From Beroe forskalii (taxonomy: Eukaryota > Ctenophora > Nuda > Beroida > Beroidae), in contig WFMF01000583.1 of NCBI GenBank assembly GCA_011033025.1, forward strand, positions 33,261-97,260: a stretch of DNA of 64,000 nucleotides, in the 5' to 3' direction. The position numbers were made by a program, and so were the translations under genes. A model generated the notes under the pieces. The model was not told the DNA's origin, made no database searches, and was given only the letters and a program-made list of their open reading frames with translations. Shown piece by piece: positions 11,931 through 26,900 of the stretch (position 1 is the first letter of the stretch; every line of letters begins with the position of its first letter).

Positions 11931-14900
11931 TCAATCTATGGTGATGATGTTCTCGGAGTCCCGACTGCGGGAGATAGAGTGGGAGGGCTGCTGCGGGAGG
12001 CGGTGAGGGGCGGCGGCGGGCGCCTGCGCGGCGGCTTGCTGTCTGTGAGATGAGGAGGGAACGCCGCCTTGCTGGGACACTACTTGCTGGTGTTGGGAGG
12101 TCTGGCCTCCCTGCTGCTCCAGCTGGTACCTGTGGTACTGCCGCATCTTGTTCAGCTCCCGCATGAAGTTGGTGAACGCAGGCTGAAATATAGGGGTTAA
12201 TAAGCAAGGAAGTTACCGGAGTACTGAGTATACACAGATTCAAAGCTGCAGCCAATCAATTTGGAAAATGTTTCAGGGAATCATAAACCGTATTACTCCA
12301 AATATGAATCTCGACAAATGACAATTTGAGGAAATTAATCTGGTTCAAGGAATATTTTCTCAAATAGGTTTGAAGTCAAATATAATATACTCACATCGCC
12401 GTCAGGAAGACTGCTTTGGCACATTGACACCAGCGTCTCGAATCCTGCAAGCGGATTACATTTATAATTGATAAAACAGAGTCAATCTCGAAATAATCTC
12501 AACTTTTGGAGATTTCAAAAAGAGATAATCTCCTTTGTGAGAGATTTTCACCAAAAAGGAGATAAACGTCAAAAAAGGAGATAATTGCCAAAAAAGGAGA
12601 TGATCGCCAAAAAAGGAGACAATCACCAAAAAATAATATCATCGCTAAAAGAGGAGATAATCGTCAAATGATCTCGTAAAATGTTAAATCGGTTTTGGCC
12701 AATAGCATAGCTTCCACCGTGATGCCGGGCCGGCCCGCCCAAATGAGAAACGAGCGCGAATTGAACTGTATGCGCGCTCCAAATGCGCGAAACCTGACTT
12801 GAAAAAGAGCTCGCGCTTTCCATAAAATTCATAAGATCGACTGCTTTCAGTAGATGTTCTAGCCCAAAATTGTCATGATTCTACATGTGGATTTACCTAT
12901 TGATCCTCGACAAAGCATGCCGCGCGTGCCGTAGGAAACGCAAAAAAGCTCCTACTATTTTCCAAGAATATCTGCAAATGAGATCATCATCCAATCAAGC
13001 AGGCGACTCGGCATGATCTATTACCCACTTCACTCTGTGATAATTACGTCCTAAAACTTAGGATGTGATATCAAGCAGACATAATGTAAGCCACAAGGAG
13101 ACAAAGAGAATACTTTAATTCACGGATTACTGGGAAATCCATGACAAAAATGAAGAGGAACCCCCATGTAGATCATGACGATTCCATGACAATTCTGCTA
13201 GAACATCTACTCACTGCTTTATTAGGTTATCATTGACGTCATAGTAACAATTTCAATGACGTCACAGTTTCAAAGGAATGATTCGAGTTATTGATTGCAT
13301 CATTTCAACATCAGCAAAACTCCCAAAAACGACAGTCCTGAGAGTACAAGATGTACTGTGCACATTATGGAATTCGCTGCGAGGCATTTTTTCCTGTTCC
13401 CAATCGCGTTTTTGTTTTACAAATCGGCATTGAGAAAAGGTTAGCAGAGATCGTGTTTTGTGGGGGTTGTGCGTATACTACCTTTATGCGTACTTTTAAA
13501 TCTGAAATAGGTGGTGTGCTGCGCGCGACCGAATTTGGTCGTATGCGATCCGTGGTATGTCACTTTTTCCATCATTTCCTGCTCCTTTATAATATCACTC
13601 GCGCCAGTAAAGCGTGGTGTAGTGGCATCCTGTACAGTGTGCACTGCAGCTTACAGGTATTCCGGTTCAATGCTCTGTCCATCCTAATAGTTATGTTGAA
13701 ACTTGGAAATTGATTCTTTTTCAAAAACTTCGTTATTCTTTAATTCCATCAAACTTGTCAATGACAAGAGGTGCATGAATTTTTATCGATTTTCTTGGAA
13801 ATCTCCGTCAAATTTTGATTAGGTTTCAATCAAATTAACATTTTTCTTTAAGCAGTTGACAATTGACAATGAGCAGTTTGAGTTCGATCAATGATTATTG
13901 ACCTTAGCAATTGTGCTGAGGAAAGTAGGAGATGAAATTTTGTCCCGGTACCAGATGAATTTACGATATCTGAATCTTCATTCTTCAATCTTGGTTAGTA
14001 ATCCTTCTCTTTATCTTCAAGCTGGCACAGTTGATCTTAACAAAATCACAAATTTCGACGCCCAAGATGTACATTGCATTTGGTTGAATGTCAATAGTCA
14101 CCATGAGAAATCCTCGATCAAGCTTTTGTTTTAAAGTGAGCTTTGACTGTGATAGCTGAGCAACATAAACTCAAACTGCAGAAACTTGCAAGGACAGAAA
14201 ATAATGCGATTTCGTATGATATAATTATTGTTATCAATGGAAACGCTTGACAATGTGCAACGCTTGATGTGAGCACGAGATGTCGCCCAAAACTCAAAAG
14301 GAAACAACCAAGAATGAATGGCGGTACGCGCGCAAACAAAACATGGCAGGTTTTGGGCGCAAACAGAACATGGCAGGTGTTGCGCGCGCAATAAAATGCA
14401 CGTGCGATTTGTGATCACATACGAACTTTATTGTTTAATGAAATTTAAGCGCTCACCTATGTTAGATAAGAGAAAACGAACACAATTATTGTTTTCAGTC
14501 TATACTTATGAATGAAATATTCAGAAAAATGATTCAATGATGTTGGTACTTGAAATGAGAATTCTTCTGAAATTTCCGATCGCGCGGCGCCATGTCCGTA
14601 GGTGAATATAATGTCAAATCATTATCACACGCGTACAAATTGTGGTTTAATGGATATTTCAGACACCGATCTCAGAGGTAGCGACACCTCAGTAATTGAT
14701 AGTAGTGTTTTATCGTCAACTCTTCATGTCAGTTAAAGAGTTAATGAGACGGACAATGATCGACGATCAAATGACGGCGTGTTTTTTTACCAACCCGGGG
14801 AACAGGAAATTAAGCGCCTGCATACGGGAACAACGGGCACAAGAAATGCGCCGGCAGGCGCAATTCTTGTTTTCTATGTCAGATTACGCCCGAGTCAGTT

Positions 14901-17900
14901 CATGCTTTCATAGGAAAACTAATTATTACACAATCATATGGCATACCATTTTAGTTTGTTAAGGAATCCTGCTTGATCGCCCTTTGCAGGCTGTTCTGAG
15001 GCAGGTTTCTGTGCAGACTTTATCACTGACTGCACCGACTGGACACTTACTGCTTGCCTGAAATTAACGTCATGTCGTCATTCAATTAAAATCATCTTTC
15101 GAGATTATAGTCAAGTGTTTCGAACAAAAACACGTGCTATCACTGACAGTAACGCGTTATCATGACAAGAATAACGCGTTGTTTGTACAACACAATACCT
15201 ACAACATGAAATAGTTGTAATCCAACTTACTTCTTAGCTGGCGGTGGGGGGCAATCCTCATCATCAGACGAGAGGATGTCAATTACATCGTGTACTGGTG
15301 GCTCAGCTGTAAAGGTTAGAGTGAGTAGTAAACTTCATAATAGAACGAGAAATGAACTTGAATTTGAAAGCTAAAACATCCGGAATCCGGATCCTACATA
15401 TTGACAATGACGAGTAACAAACAATGGCAGAGGTGCCTTGTACAACGATGATTTGAACTTTCTGAACAGTGAATGCTGATATATAGTTAAATGTATGCTA
15501 TATAAGACAGTCATAGAAATTGGCGAAAAAATTTTGCTGTCAAAAATTTTGCATCAACATCGCTTCAAGCATCCCATAGTTTGCACTGTAGATAATCTTA
15601 TATGTAGAACATCCTGTCTCTGTGTAATGTACAGCGAACAGTAAAGAAAACATTAGACACTTCCCTGTACATTGCAAATTAAATTATCATGTCTAGTTAA
15701 CATTAGACTAACATGTACAGTAAACATTAATAGACTATCATGTACAGTGAACATGAAACATAAGACTATCCTATACATGGAACATTAGACTATATTGTAC
15801 AGTGAACTATCCTGTACAGTGTACAGTGAACATGTAATCCTATACAGATAACATGTACAGACTATCCTGTACATTGGACAGATTATTTTGTCATGTCAAA
15901 TACATTCCACGTGAGTGGAAGTATATCATGTACATGTAACTTAATACCGTAGGTACTCAATAGGGAGTGAACTACTGTTCGTTTACTTGCTACGTTCTAG
16001 AACAATCAATTGTTACTCTCACAAACGTTCCGGAACTTACTAAAATTCTCTAATTCTCAAAACTTAACTTTTATTTGTCAGAATGTTAGACCAATTTTTA
16101 TCATCTATCCATGTGTGATGTGATAAATAGTTTCTCTAGATAAATTCTGGTAATTATTTGTAAATATTCGCGAAGGAATGTCACCAAAAATTCCAGGAGT
16201 AAAGAATGTAGTGAGAGGAGTAGCGTTTATTCTCTAACGTATTGAACGCCTTTTCGGATAACCAGAATTCAGGTGAAGTAGATAACGTTGAGATAACAGT
16301 GACATAATATCACAATAATATGTTGAATTAATGACATATGTAAATTGTAAGTGTAATTTCAAATGTAAACGTAACTTACGACCGCCTATTTATTTTGAGC
16401 GAATATACGTATATTATCTCTTTACGTCGTAAAGGGATATTACATACGCTCAAAATAAATAGGCGATCGTGAATTACGTCATCAAAATTGTGCACGCTGC
16501 CAAATTGTGGAAAATAACCGCCTATTTTTCGTGAGCATGGTAAAGGAAAATGCTGCTTCGCGATGGTGTACTTTGTACATGCCAAAAGTAAGGATATGCG
16601 ATGGATGATTCATGTCTTGGATCCTAGCGTGTCTAATCAAACGAGTCTACCGCTCTTCTAGAACTATAATATGTGAGTAACCGAGTAACTGAAAGTGTCA
16701 TCAGTTAACGATACTTTGCACCCTAATGCTGACGCTTCACCGAGCCGCTTACTCCTTGCACATTCCTCGTCAAAAACTCATGTTTAACTTGAGTACGTGA
16801 ATCTGAGTAATTACAACTTTACACACAAACACACAATATTTAACATGAGTACGTTATAGTACGTTCCGTGACGTATGATGTACATTTGAAACATTATACA
16901 CAAATTACTAACTACTGTACACAAAGTGGTGCCTGTACACTAAATACCATCGTCAACATTCTCTAACTTCGTCATTGTTCACATTTTCAGAATAACCACA
17001 CTGTCGTATAATGATCTCTCCCAAATCACTCGAGAAATAGGACCAGGATTAAGTGACATTTGGAACGTGAGTCGTGCAATCTCAGATTTGATAGAAACTT
17101 CCTATTGCCATAGACTTACTTTTCAGGTACTTCATAAATCATATCGAGTTAGGAAATAGAATCCTTATTTTATGTGGAAAATCACGATCTTTCGGATTTT
17201 AGACTCACGAATCAACCATAGCATACAATATCTTAATAACATTTTGTGAATAATTAATTAGTGATGTCAATATTTTGGATATTTCGTATCCCACTATCCG
17301 ATTTGTTTTGATCGGCCGCGTAACCATCCCAATTCCATGTTTAACGACTGAAACGACCCGAAACTCAAAACCTCCAAAGACTAAATTATGTAAATCCAAA
17401 ACAAGTCGAAATTTAAGCCTTTTACATTGTCTTTTGAGTGATGAGCGGCTCGAAAGCTTAATTTTCCGCGAAAATAAGAAACCAGCTCGAAACCTCTGAG
17501 CAGACCTACTACTCTACTACAACCCGAAACCAGCCAAAACCTGGATGATGATTTAAGAACCGGTTTAGCTCATAGATAAACTCATAGATAAACCTGGTGG
17601 TTCCGGGACTTTTGGTATTATGAAAGTGTGGATCAGTCCGGAACAACTAAAAACCACAAGTCAGAACACCCAAAACAAGACCCAAAAACCACCCAAATTG
17701 TGGGTGGTTTCGGGATACTTTCATCGGCTTTCGGGTCGTTTCACTGGCTTCGTGTTGTTCCACATCTTGAATTTTTTGATCAGCAAAATATGATTTTGGA
17801 TTTTGTCTGAATAACTTTAAGAGGATGTATGTACGATAATAAAATCTTACTTTTTAAGCATATACCCAGGACATCGCGATGTCCATACTCTAGACTGAGA

Positions 17901-20900
17901 TCGGTGATTAATTTGAGTGAACAATCTGAGTCCGTTAGATTAAACACAACTGAGGCAGCATGCAGCAGAAAACTTGGGCCTAAGCCACGTGCTTGTGATC
18001 GGGTCAACGACAGTCATGAGTTACCATGGTGTTTATACATTGTAAAGTTACAATGTACACTCATGTACACACTATACATTGGAATACATTGGTGTGCACA
18101 TCATTCGTCTAATTAAAGTGTAATCACACCGCTAATTAGTAGCCACATTAGCTCACACCAGCTCCCTTTGTTAAGTGTGTATAGCGAGCCGGCAATGTAC
18201 ACTACAGTAACTCAGCGGCTATATGTACATTGAGGAATGTACATTGCCGAGAGAGCGCTGCTCGGCGGCTTAATGTGCCACGCCCAATTACAAAACGCTC
18301 CCTCAGCGCACAGCAATATATATAATTTCACAAGACAGCCTCACGAGCTCTCTTTTCAGTTGGCGCTCGCTCATTGGCTCACTCGATTATTCTAGCACAG
18401 CGATTGGACGCCTCGGTGTATTTCTAAAAATAGCGTTGCCCTTATAAGGGATAATTTGCCTATATATTTTATACACGCTAACTTACACTAGGAGAGGGGA
18501 GTAAGTCCATGATATGGAGGTAAGTGACTTAAATATGTGTCAGTTGCTAATTAGATTGCATGATAACCTCTTTCAAATATGGCGGCCACGGGGCGCGCAT
18601 GCATTACAAGTGCATGGGAAACGTGCTCTAGAGGAATGCAATAATCGATAACTCTCAGTTTTAACATTTAGAGATAACGCAGCATACATCGATCACAATG
18701 TTCTGTTCAGAGTAACAATGCGAGATGGTATCCATTTACAGTGTAGGTGGTAACCATGGTAACGCGCATGGTTACATCATACACCAGTTGCTAGGTGAAT
18801 GTGTATATGTTGTGAACGCGTGATCATGAGTAATCCAACTTGGTATGATCAGTGAATCAGTGCCTTATGGTCCAATGGGGTGATACAGGCTAGTAACATT
18901 TACTGCATTATCATCATATATTGCGCACGTGCACGATCCATGCATCGTGTTTCAACATTCCAACCTCACCATGCTGCATGTGCAATTCCGTTATAGGACT
19001 TCAAAGCCAATTTCGCAGATGATGAACTCATTGCTTACAATTTACAAAAAAAATTACAAACAAGCATCCTCCGATCCGACACGTTTTTTCATAATGCGGA
19101 CTTGAAACCCTTTCTGAACTGTAATCGCGTTCGTAATGATTTTTATGACATCAGGCGCCCATGAGCATAGTGATCCTTTATGCTATTGAGAGCAGGTTAT
19201 AACAAATTATTGCAAACATAAACAATCAAGCGATGCATATGGAGTAGGATAATTTCACCGAAATGCGTACAGTAGCTGATAGTTCAGTTGTGCAATTTGT
19301 TATTTAACTTTATTGCGCGTTAAAATGAGGGTTATTCCAAACACAAGGAAATAAAATTACTGACACTACCGTGCGAAATAAACCCTTTACCCTTTACGCA
19401 CTGTTCCTCTACGCCATAGTAATCAATATCAAATTAACACTTGGCCAATAAATTATCATGAACGGCACTGGGCACTACAGTGCGTAATAGGGTTTACATT
19501 TATACACTCTCTAAACATTGTTAGAAAGTACATAATGATACTATAAACAATATTGTGTCAGCTAGGACTTATTCAGCCACTGACGGCAATAAAATTCAAT
19601 GAGACAAATAGAATGATAATGAAAGTTGACTGCAATTTTTGTAGCGAGCTCTGAGTTTGCTAAAATTTCTGCGCATTGATGCGCTGATAGGAATTAAAAC
19701 TCTCTTAAATTACCTACTTACTCATTTGTTTGTTTATTTAGGGAGACGAGCTCATCACTCCCACTGGGTTTTTACAACCAACGATCCCCAGAAGTCCGGT
19801 AAGCTTGATACACATTAAACGCTTCTAACTATATTCTCCTTATACGGTATGATTACCTCAACAACGGCCCTGCGAACTGTACCATTACTTACCGGGAACT
19901 TCTAAGTGTCAGTATTCATTACAGAAGGTGTAAGCTGTAAGTTCGACTATATAGTCTATGATTTTAGAATTATAGGCGTGTTCTACTTACGCAAATATAA
20001 CTGAATTTTATTGTCTGTTATACTTGTAATAATATGACTGTATGACTTCTATGCAGGACTGTATGATGCAATTCAAGTGGGAAGTTACAAAGTTACAATT
20101 AAATGTTCCGCAAAGAAAATCACGGCAATAACCCAGGTAACTATTTTGCAATACGAAATGTCACAAAAATGGTTTCAGATTGGTATTAATTGGATAGAAA
20201 TGAAGTATGTAAAGTGAAGTCGAAGTCAATGATATTTTGTTTTAATTCCCTCTCGAGCACTTCTCAACATCAAGCTGGTTGCTGAACACGACATATTTTA
20301 AAGTTTCAAGGTGTCCCTCTAATTGTGGTTACTTCATTGAGAATTTATGAGTTCTACATCTGAAATATAAACCCTCCTTCAAAACAATTATTTTTCTAAA
20401 TTTCTAGTCGTTTAATAATTAGATTGCTAATTATTGGGTCTGCTCCAATAATTCACGTTCTGTACAGGGTTAACTTGTTCGGGTAGCTCAAATTGAAATA
20501 ATTGTACAAACGACTTACGTCCACCTTATTATACAAGTGACGATGCCCCGTACATTAATCACATTATGGTACAAGGCACTAACTGTTATCTGCATTGCGT
20601 ACAATGAACGTATTTGTGCTTTTCTCAGAAACGTCCCTGCTCCAGATTTCCAAGAATTGAACTGGTGGATTCTCGGAAATACTGAATGTCTTGAACGTCC
20701 AATACGCACACACAGCGGGAATATCACGTACTGGATTTTCAAGACACAGTTCAGAGGAAAAGCACAGCCTTGAGCTGTGCTTTTCCTGCAGTCAAGTTAA
20801 TGAGAAAACGTATTTATCGGAACTGAGTTTAGATGATAAGCAATGGAATTACGTACATTGTTTTGTCATTGCGCCAGATTTTCTGGTGTCTCCAAGTTTG

Positions 20901-23900
20901 AGTGGTTTGTAGATTTAATTTATTACACGAAAATTAGATTGGTAGATTCTTTATAAGAAAACCCAAATTCTATAAAGAGTTTATGACATCATTTCTCCAA
21001 AAGTTAGATCATATCGCTGTTCTTGATGCATCATAAATCAAAGACATTATTAGACATGATATCATCCGTCATCACCTTAGATAGCAATGAGGCAATTCTG
21101 CAAACTATTTTAAACCTAATTGGTTAATTAACGTTAATTTCCTGATGAGGTTTTTATAAATTGCTACAAATTATGCTGAAATTCAAGCTTAGAAAACATA
21201 CTCTTCATGATCAATATTCGAATATGTACGATACGTACATTGTACAACACAGAATGGGTCCAGTATGAACAATGTACATTGTACAATGTGCATTGTATAT
21301 CTAAAGCTCCCATTCTTACATGCGCTGCGTTTAATGTACGATGACTTATGAAATGAACTGCGCGTGAAGTTATTAACGGCTCAAGCTGAGAAAGAGAACT
21401 CACACATGATCCAATAATTTACCATTGAACACAAGTTACGTTCATTATACAGTACATAAACCCCCATAAACCCCCAAAAATTTAACCCCCATTTGCCTTT
21501 TTCGATATCCACTTGGGGGTTTATGGGGGTTTAATTTTCCAGAAAAAGGTCGAAAATCTTCAATGAAAATTGGTACCATTTCAAAATAAAAATCGTCAAC
21601 AAAAAATGGTACCATTTCAGAAAAGGCTTGAAAATCGCCAACAAAAAATGGTACCATTTCAAAAAAGGGTCTAAGATTGTCAACAAAAAAATGGTACCAT
21701 TTCGTGGTACCATTTTAGATAGGTTCGAAAATGCGCAACAGAAAATGGTACCATTTCAAAAAAGGCTTGAAAATCGCTGAAAAAATGAAACCATTTCAGA
21801 AAAGGGTCGAAATTCATCAACAAAAATGGTACCATTTAAAAAAGAGGCCAAAAATCGTCAACAAAAAATGGTACCATTCCGTAAAATGCCAAAAATCGTG
21901 AACAAAATCAGTCATAAAACAGCAAAATTTAACTAAATTAAGCCCCCATAAACCCCCAAAAATTAAACCCCCATTTGCCATTTTTCGATATCCACCGGGG
22001 GTTTATGGGGGTTGGCCCCCCCCTATACATTATTGGACGACTATCAAAATACACTTCTAAATGAAGACCAGATTGATGAGTTGTGTCGTCATGAAAGTGA
22101 TTGAATCTCGGAGATTCTGAGGCCTACGACCGGCAATGACGTCACAGTTAAAATAGATCTACTTTGCATAATTTACCATATTATACTTCCGTATATGCTC
22201 GTCTTTTAGAGGAGACAATCACAGTGACGATCAGGCAATAAGCCGGTATTACGCAAAACATCAAAACAGCGCGTCGTCATATATAGTAAACTAGTAAAGG
22301 GACTTGACATCTTCTCACTTCGAGAGCCGGGCACGTAACGCCCGAGTCGTGTGAGGGCGTTGCACGGCTATCAAAGTTCTTATAATGCTCGACAGATTGA
22401 GGTACGGTACCTGGTGCGGGCGTGGTGGAGGCGGGGGCTGACTCGGAGTTGGGACTGTCCACTGAGATGGCTTCAGGTTGGGGGGTCCGCACTTCAGAGG
22501 GCCCTGGATCTGTAGGGGAGGGAGGGGATGATGTACTTGATATACAATATCATAATGAGCTTATTGATATATTTTCTCTCTTCCAAAACTTCCAGAGTTC
22601 AAGTTAACGAACGTAGATGGGGGAAAATATTAGTGACTGTTAATTTGACAGTTTAATGAATAGTGATATCTCGGAATTCAGCAAGACTAAAACCGTTTAA
22701 ACTTGCACAATATCAACAGCTAGTAGCTTTCTATTCTCAATTCAATATTTGATTAAAAACCTGGTTTATTCGACAACGCTTTCCACGAGCCATCGGGAAA
22801 CACTTCGATTTCCTCAGCCTCGAATGTCTGGGTAACGATTAGTTTGAAGAACGCGTCAATAGCCAGGGTCTGATACTTGGCTGGTCCGTCACATACCGGA
22901 CACTGCCACGTGGCTTTCCGCTCGTTCATCTGCCGGAGGGGGAGAGGGTGGTTATATTTGCGACAGTGTCTGATTGTGACAGTGTGTGAGTGTTTAAGAG
23001 TGACACTGTGGGAGTGTGACACTGTGTGAGAGTGACGCTGTGTTAGAGTGACGCTGTGTGAGAGTGACACTGTGTGGGAGTGACACTGTGTGAGAGTGAC
23101 ACTGTGTGGGAGTGGCGCTGTGTGGGAGTGACACAGTGTGAGAGTGACACTGTGTGGGAGTGACACTGTGTGGGAGTGACACTGTGTGGGAGTGACACTG
23201 TGTGGGAGTGGCGCTGTTTGGGAGTGACACAGTGTGAGAGTGACACAGTGTGAGAGTGACACTGTGTGGGAGTGGCGCTGTGTGAGAGTGACACTGTGTG
23301 GGAGTGACACTGTGTGAGAGTGACACTGTGTGGGAGTGACACTGTGTGGGAGTGACACTGTGTGGGAGTGGCGCTGTGTGGGAGTGACACAGTGTGAGAG
23401 TGACACTGTGTGGGAGTGACACTGTGTGGGAGTGACACTGTGTGGGAGTGACACTGTGTGGGAGTGGCGCTGTTTGGGAGTGACACAGTGTGAGAGTGAC
23501 ACAGTGTGAGAGTGACACTGTGTGGGAGTGACACTGTGTGGGAGTGACACTGTGTGGGAGTGACACTGTGTGGGAGTGGCGCTGTTTGGGAGTGACACTG
23601 TGTGGGAGTGACACTGTGTGAGAGTGACACTGTGTGGGAGTGACACTGTGTGGGAGTGTGGCGCTGTGTGGGAGTGACACAGTGTGAGAGTGACACTGTG
23701 GGGTGACACTGTGTGGGAGTGACACTGTGTGGGAGTGACACTGTGTGGGAGTGGCGCTGTTTGGGAGACACAGTGTGAGAGTGACACTGTGTGGGAGTGA
23801 CACTGTGTGGGAGTGGCGCTGTTTGGGAGTGACACAGTGTGAGAGTGACACAGTGTGAGAGTGACACTGTGTGAGAGTGACGATGTGTGGGAGTGACACT

Positions 23901-26900
23901 GTGTGAGAGTGACACTGTTCGTTTGACGCAGTTTGAAGCATCGAAGCACGGTTTCATCTGTAAGAATATTGAAGCATCGAAGCACTGGAGATGACTACAC
24001 GTCGTGGGTCTGCAAGGGATCTGGATGCGAGCTTTACTGAGGGGACATAACAGGGATACTCGAAGACTGGTTGTGGCTATTTCGTTATCATCACACGATA
24101 ACTTCTCTTTTATCAGAGCCTGGAATAGGGCTGTTATTTATGCTTTGAAAACAAATGATTTTAGTATTAAAACGCGCTCAATTTGATACTGTAACTTCAA
24201 AAGTGTATTTCACTTGTGAAATTAAAACTTAAACGTGTTGAACATGGAAAATGTAGAACAAAAACTTGTGAAAGTTAATTTTCTCTACCTTGCTGTGATC
24301 TACGTTTCTGATGTGTTTTTTGAGCCGGTCTAAGAGGATCTGGGAGTTGTGTTGTCGCACTAATCGCACCACGATGCAGTGTCGCTGTCCGTAGTTCGCT
24401 GCCCATGTCACGTTCAGCACGTTGGGGTAAGCACTACTCAAACGACAGTGCCCCGTTATGTCGATAGGGTTGGAAGGGGGACGCTTCACATTCGAACTCT
24501 GTGGTTCTTGGAACTGAAATGGGAGCCTGCGTTGAAAGAAACGTATAACTCAAACCTATTTAGTATTTTCATCTGAGAAATTAAAAAGAGACGATCATTA
24601 TCAATCGATAAAAGATCAAGATGTCCAGAGATCTAACAATTTCATTGACAGGTAGCAATACACGTAACATACACTGAAGGCCTGGTTGCCGTTGACTTTG
24701 AGAGCGCAGAAGGCTGGGAAATGGTCGGCCTGCTCGCAGCTGGTTTCCAGGAGGCAGAGACGGACCTGGATCTGGACCATGTAGTTGTACGACATCACGT
24801 TGCCACCCTGCATGGGCTGCATCGTCCTGGGATGGGAGGGGTATTATGTTCATGAGAATAATATTATCGTGTGATCAGTGATGGCTACAGTGCCTGATTC
24901 CACAATTCTTACATCCACTACTATCTTTTTGTTCTACACCTAAAAATTTTTGAGAGAAGTGGAAATGACCGCCGAGAAGAAGTCAAGGGGGTTGCATAGC
25001 TCGAAAAGTGAGAAGATATTAGTTGTTATAGTTATAATTGACAGTGTGGACTGTGGTTGTTCCACTTCATTGTATCGGACCAAGCCGAGAAATATTGGTT
25101 GATGATATCACGATCAACTGGCTGATAAGAAAAAGGAACCTGCCAATTTTTTGAAAGCAATGACAACTAACAATTACTGAAACTAGACTTTAGTGGAGGT
25201 AAGGCTTGATAATTATGTCTAGCCGTACCTGCTATCGTATATAGCTTGAACTTGACGCTGACTGAGGTAGAAAGGAAGGGCTGTTTCTTGGTAGCGGCTG
25301 GGACCGTGGTCCACTAAACTGGTGGGTTTGATGAGGACATCCATTTCCTCGTAGAAAGGTAGGTCTTTGAACGTGACATCTGGTAACACTGGTACTTGTT
25401 GCTGAGGAAATGAGGAATGGGTGGGTATTAATCATAGGAACATAAATTGGTACATTTATTTCTACCTACGTACTAAAGTACAAAGGTGCTATCGCTAAAT
25501 TAGAATTGAGTGAAATTCATCATGACTCCCATGACGTAAAGTGAACTTTTGCGTTTTTACGGATACTCACTTCATCCCATTCCAATGTTCGTGGATGTTT
25601 CCTGAAATCATGGTATAAATTCCATAATATTGTGAGTGATGGCTCCAATCCCAAGTCATCTCTCCAATCTTCAAGATCGGTGTAAAAACCATGCCGTTCT
25701 TTTATCTTTTTGAATTTACGCTCCTGTTCTTTTTCAAATCTTTTCTGTCGGGTCCTATCATCAATAATGACTTTCTTACTTTCTGACTTTGCCCTATACT
25801 TTCTCCCTTCTTGATTTTCATGATACCTCCTACTGCTTCTGGCTGTGTCGCACTGTCTTTTCCATTTTAATTCATTATCAGACATTTTGGTCCACGTTTT
25901 TCGCTTCCTCTCTTTATCTCTATCTAGGCGTTTTATATATTCATCTTTCGTTTCGTTGCTACAGGTCAACTTCCACCTTCTTTTATTAAATGCATTCTTA
26001 TCATAACTCGACAGCGAGTTATACCTGACCCGTTTGTTCTCTCTATCTTTTTCTCGCCTTCTTTCCTTTTGATGATATGTTTCTCTCTCTGATCTGTACA
26101 TCCTCTGATAATTCCTATTATATTCTCGACGCTTTAAGTTCTCATCTTCCTTATATGCTAGACTTTTATTGGTGTTTGCCATAATATTGATAATAAAGAT
26201 GAATAAAGTACAATAGGTACAAATTCAAATGTAAATGAAAAGCAGGCTAACAATAGGAGTACTTTCACTCTTGTTTTTTCATTAATGAAGTCAGGCGGAT
26301 ATTTTTACTCCTTTAGAAATTTACTCGCCATAAAATAATTTGAATGAAAATCATATTTCTACATTTTTACTAGCACGCCCAGTGGCCTGCCAGTTTTGAT
26401 ATGAAATATGGATTGAATAAGGTCTTTGAATTTAATCAGAAATAGGACGTGTAGAGTGGTAACGAACGTCTCCAATTGTAACGATTAAAACGTCGTGTTC
26501 TTGTGATATTTCAATAAATATATCATTCATCATAGTCATACATTCTCAAATTTGATTGTATGACTATGATGAACGATATATTCATTGAAATATCAGAAGA
26601 ACAAGACGTTTTAATTGTTACAATTGAAGATGTAACCATTGTACTCGTCCTATTTCTGATTAAATTGACGAAGAAATCCCTATTCTACACACCATGTCTT
26701 TGAATTTGCGATTAAATAACGTCCAAAAATTTCATGTCCACACATGTTATTTAGGAAGGGTGGCAAAGTGTTCATGATCCGAAATGCTCCATCAATGTTT
26801 CCAGTATAGTAGCATATGATACGCTAATCTAACAGTGCGTGGTAATACCATTGCATTAATTGTATGAGGAGAAGCCGAGTGTTGATTAGTACACTTATTG

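Larger units (their letters stand above)
15307..22410 (-). other. Large PIAS intron
   Basis: This 7.1-kb intron starts (minus strand) GTACCGTACC at 22410 and ends TTTACAG at 15307. It contains ACATGTACAGTGAACATTAGAC-like short repeats (15600-15900), a palindrome at 16381-16467, a possible plus-strand microgene (18440-20131), a 14-bp-arm hairpin (20755-20787) and a repeat array at 21455-22020. The remainder shows no recognisable gene. Confidence 0.7.

Noticed and set aside
13351-13713. 120-residue plus-strand open frame
   Set aside because: It overlaps a dispersed repeat homologous to 10030-10230 and shows no protein-family features.
22753-23985. 410-residue frame linking repeat (SHTVSLPHS) to the real SP-RING exon
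   Set aside because: The upstream part is the 16-bp minisatellite in an intron. Only the last 56 codons (22929-22761) are a genuine PIAS exon.
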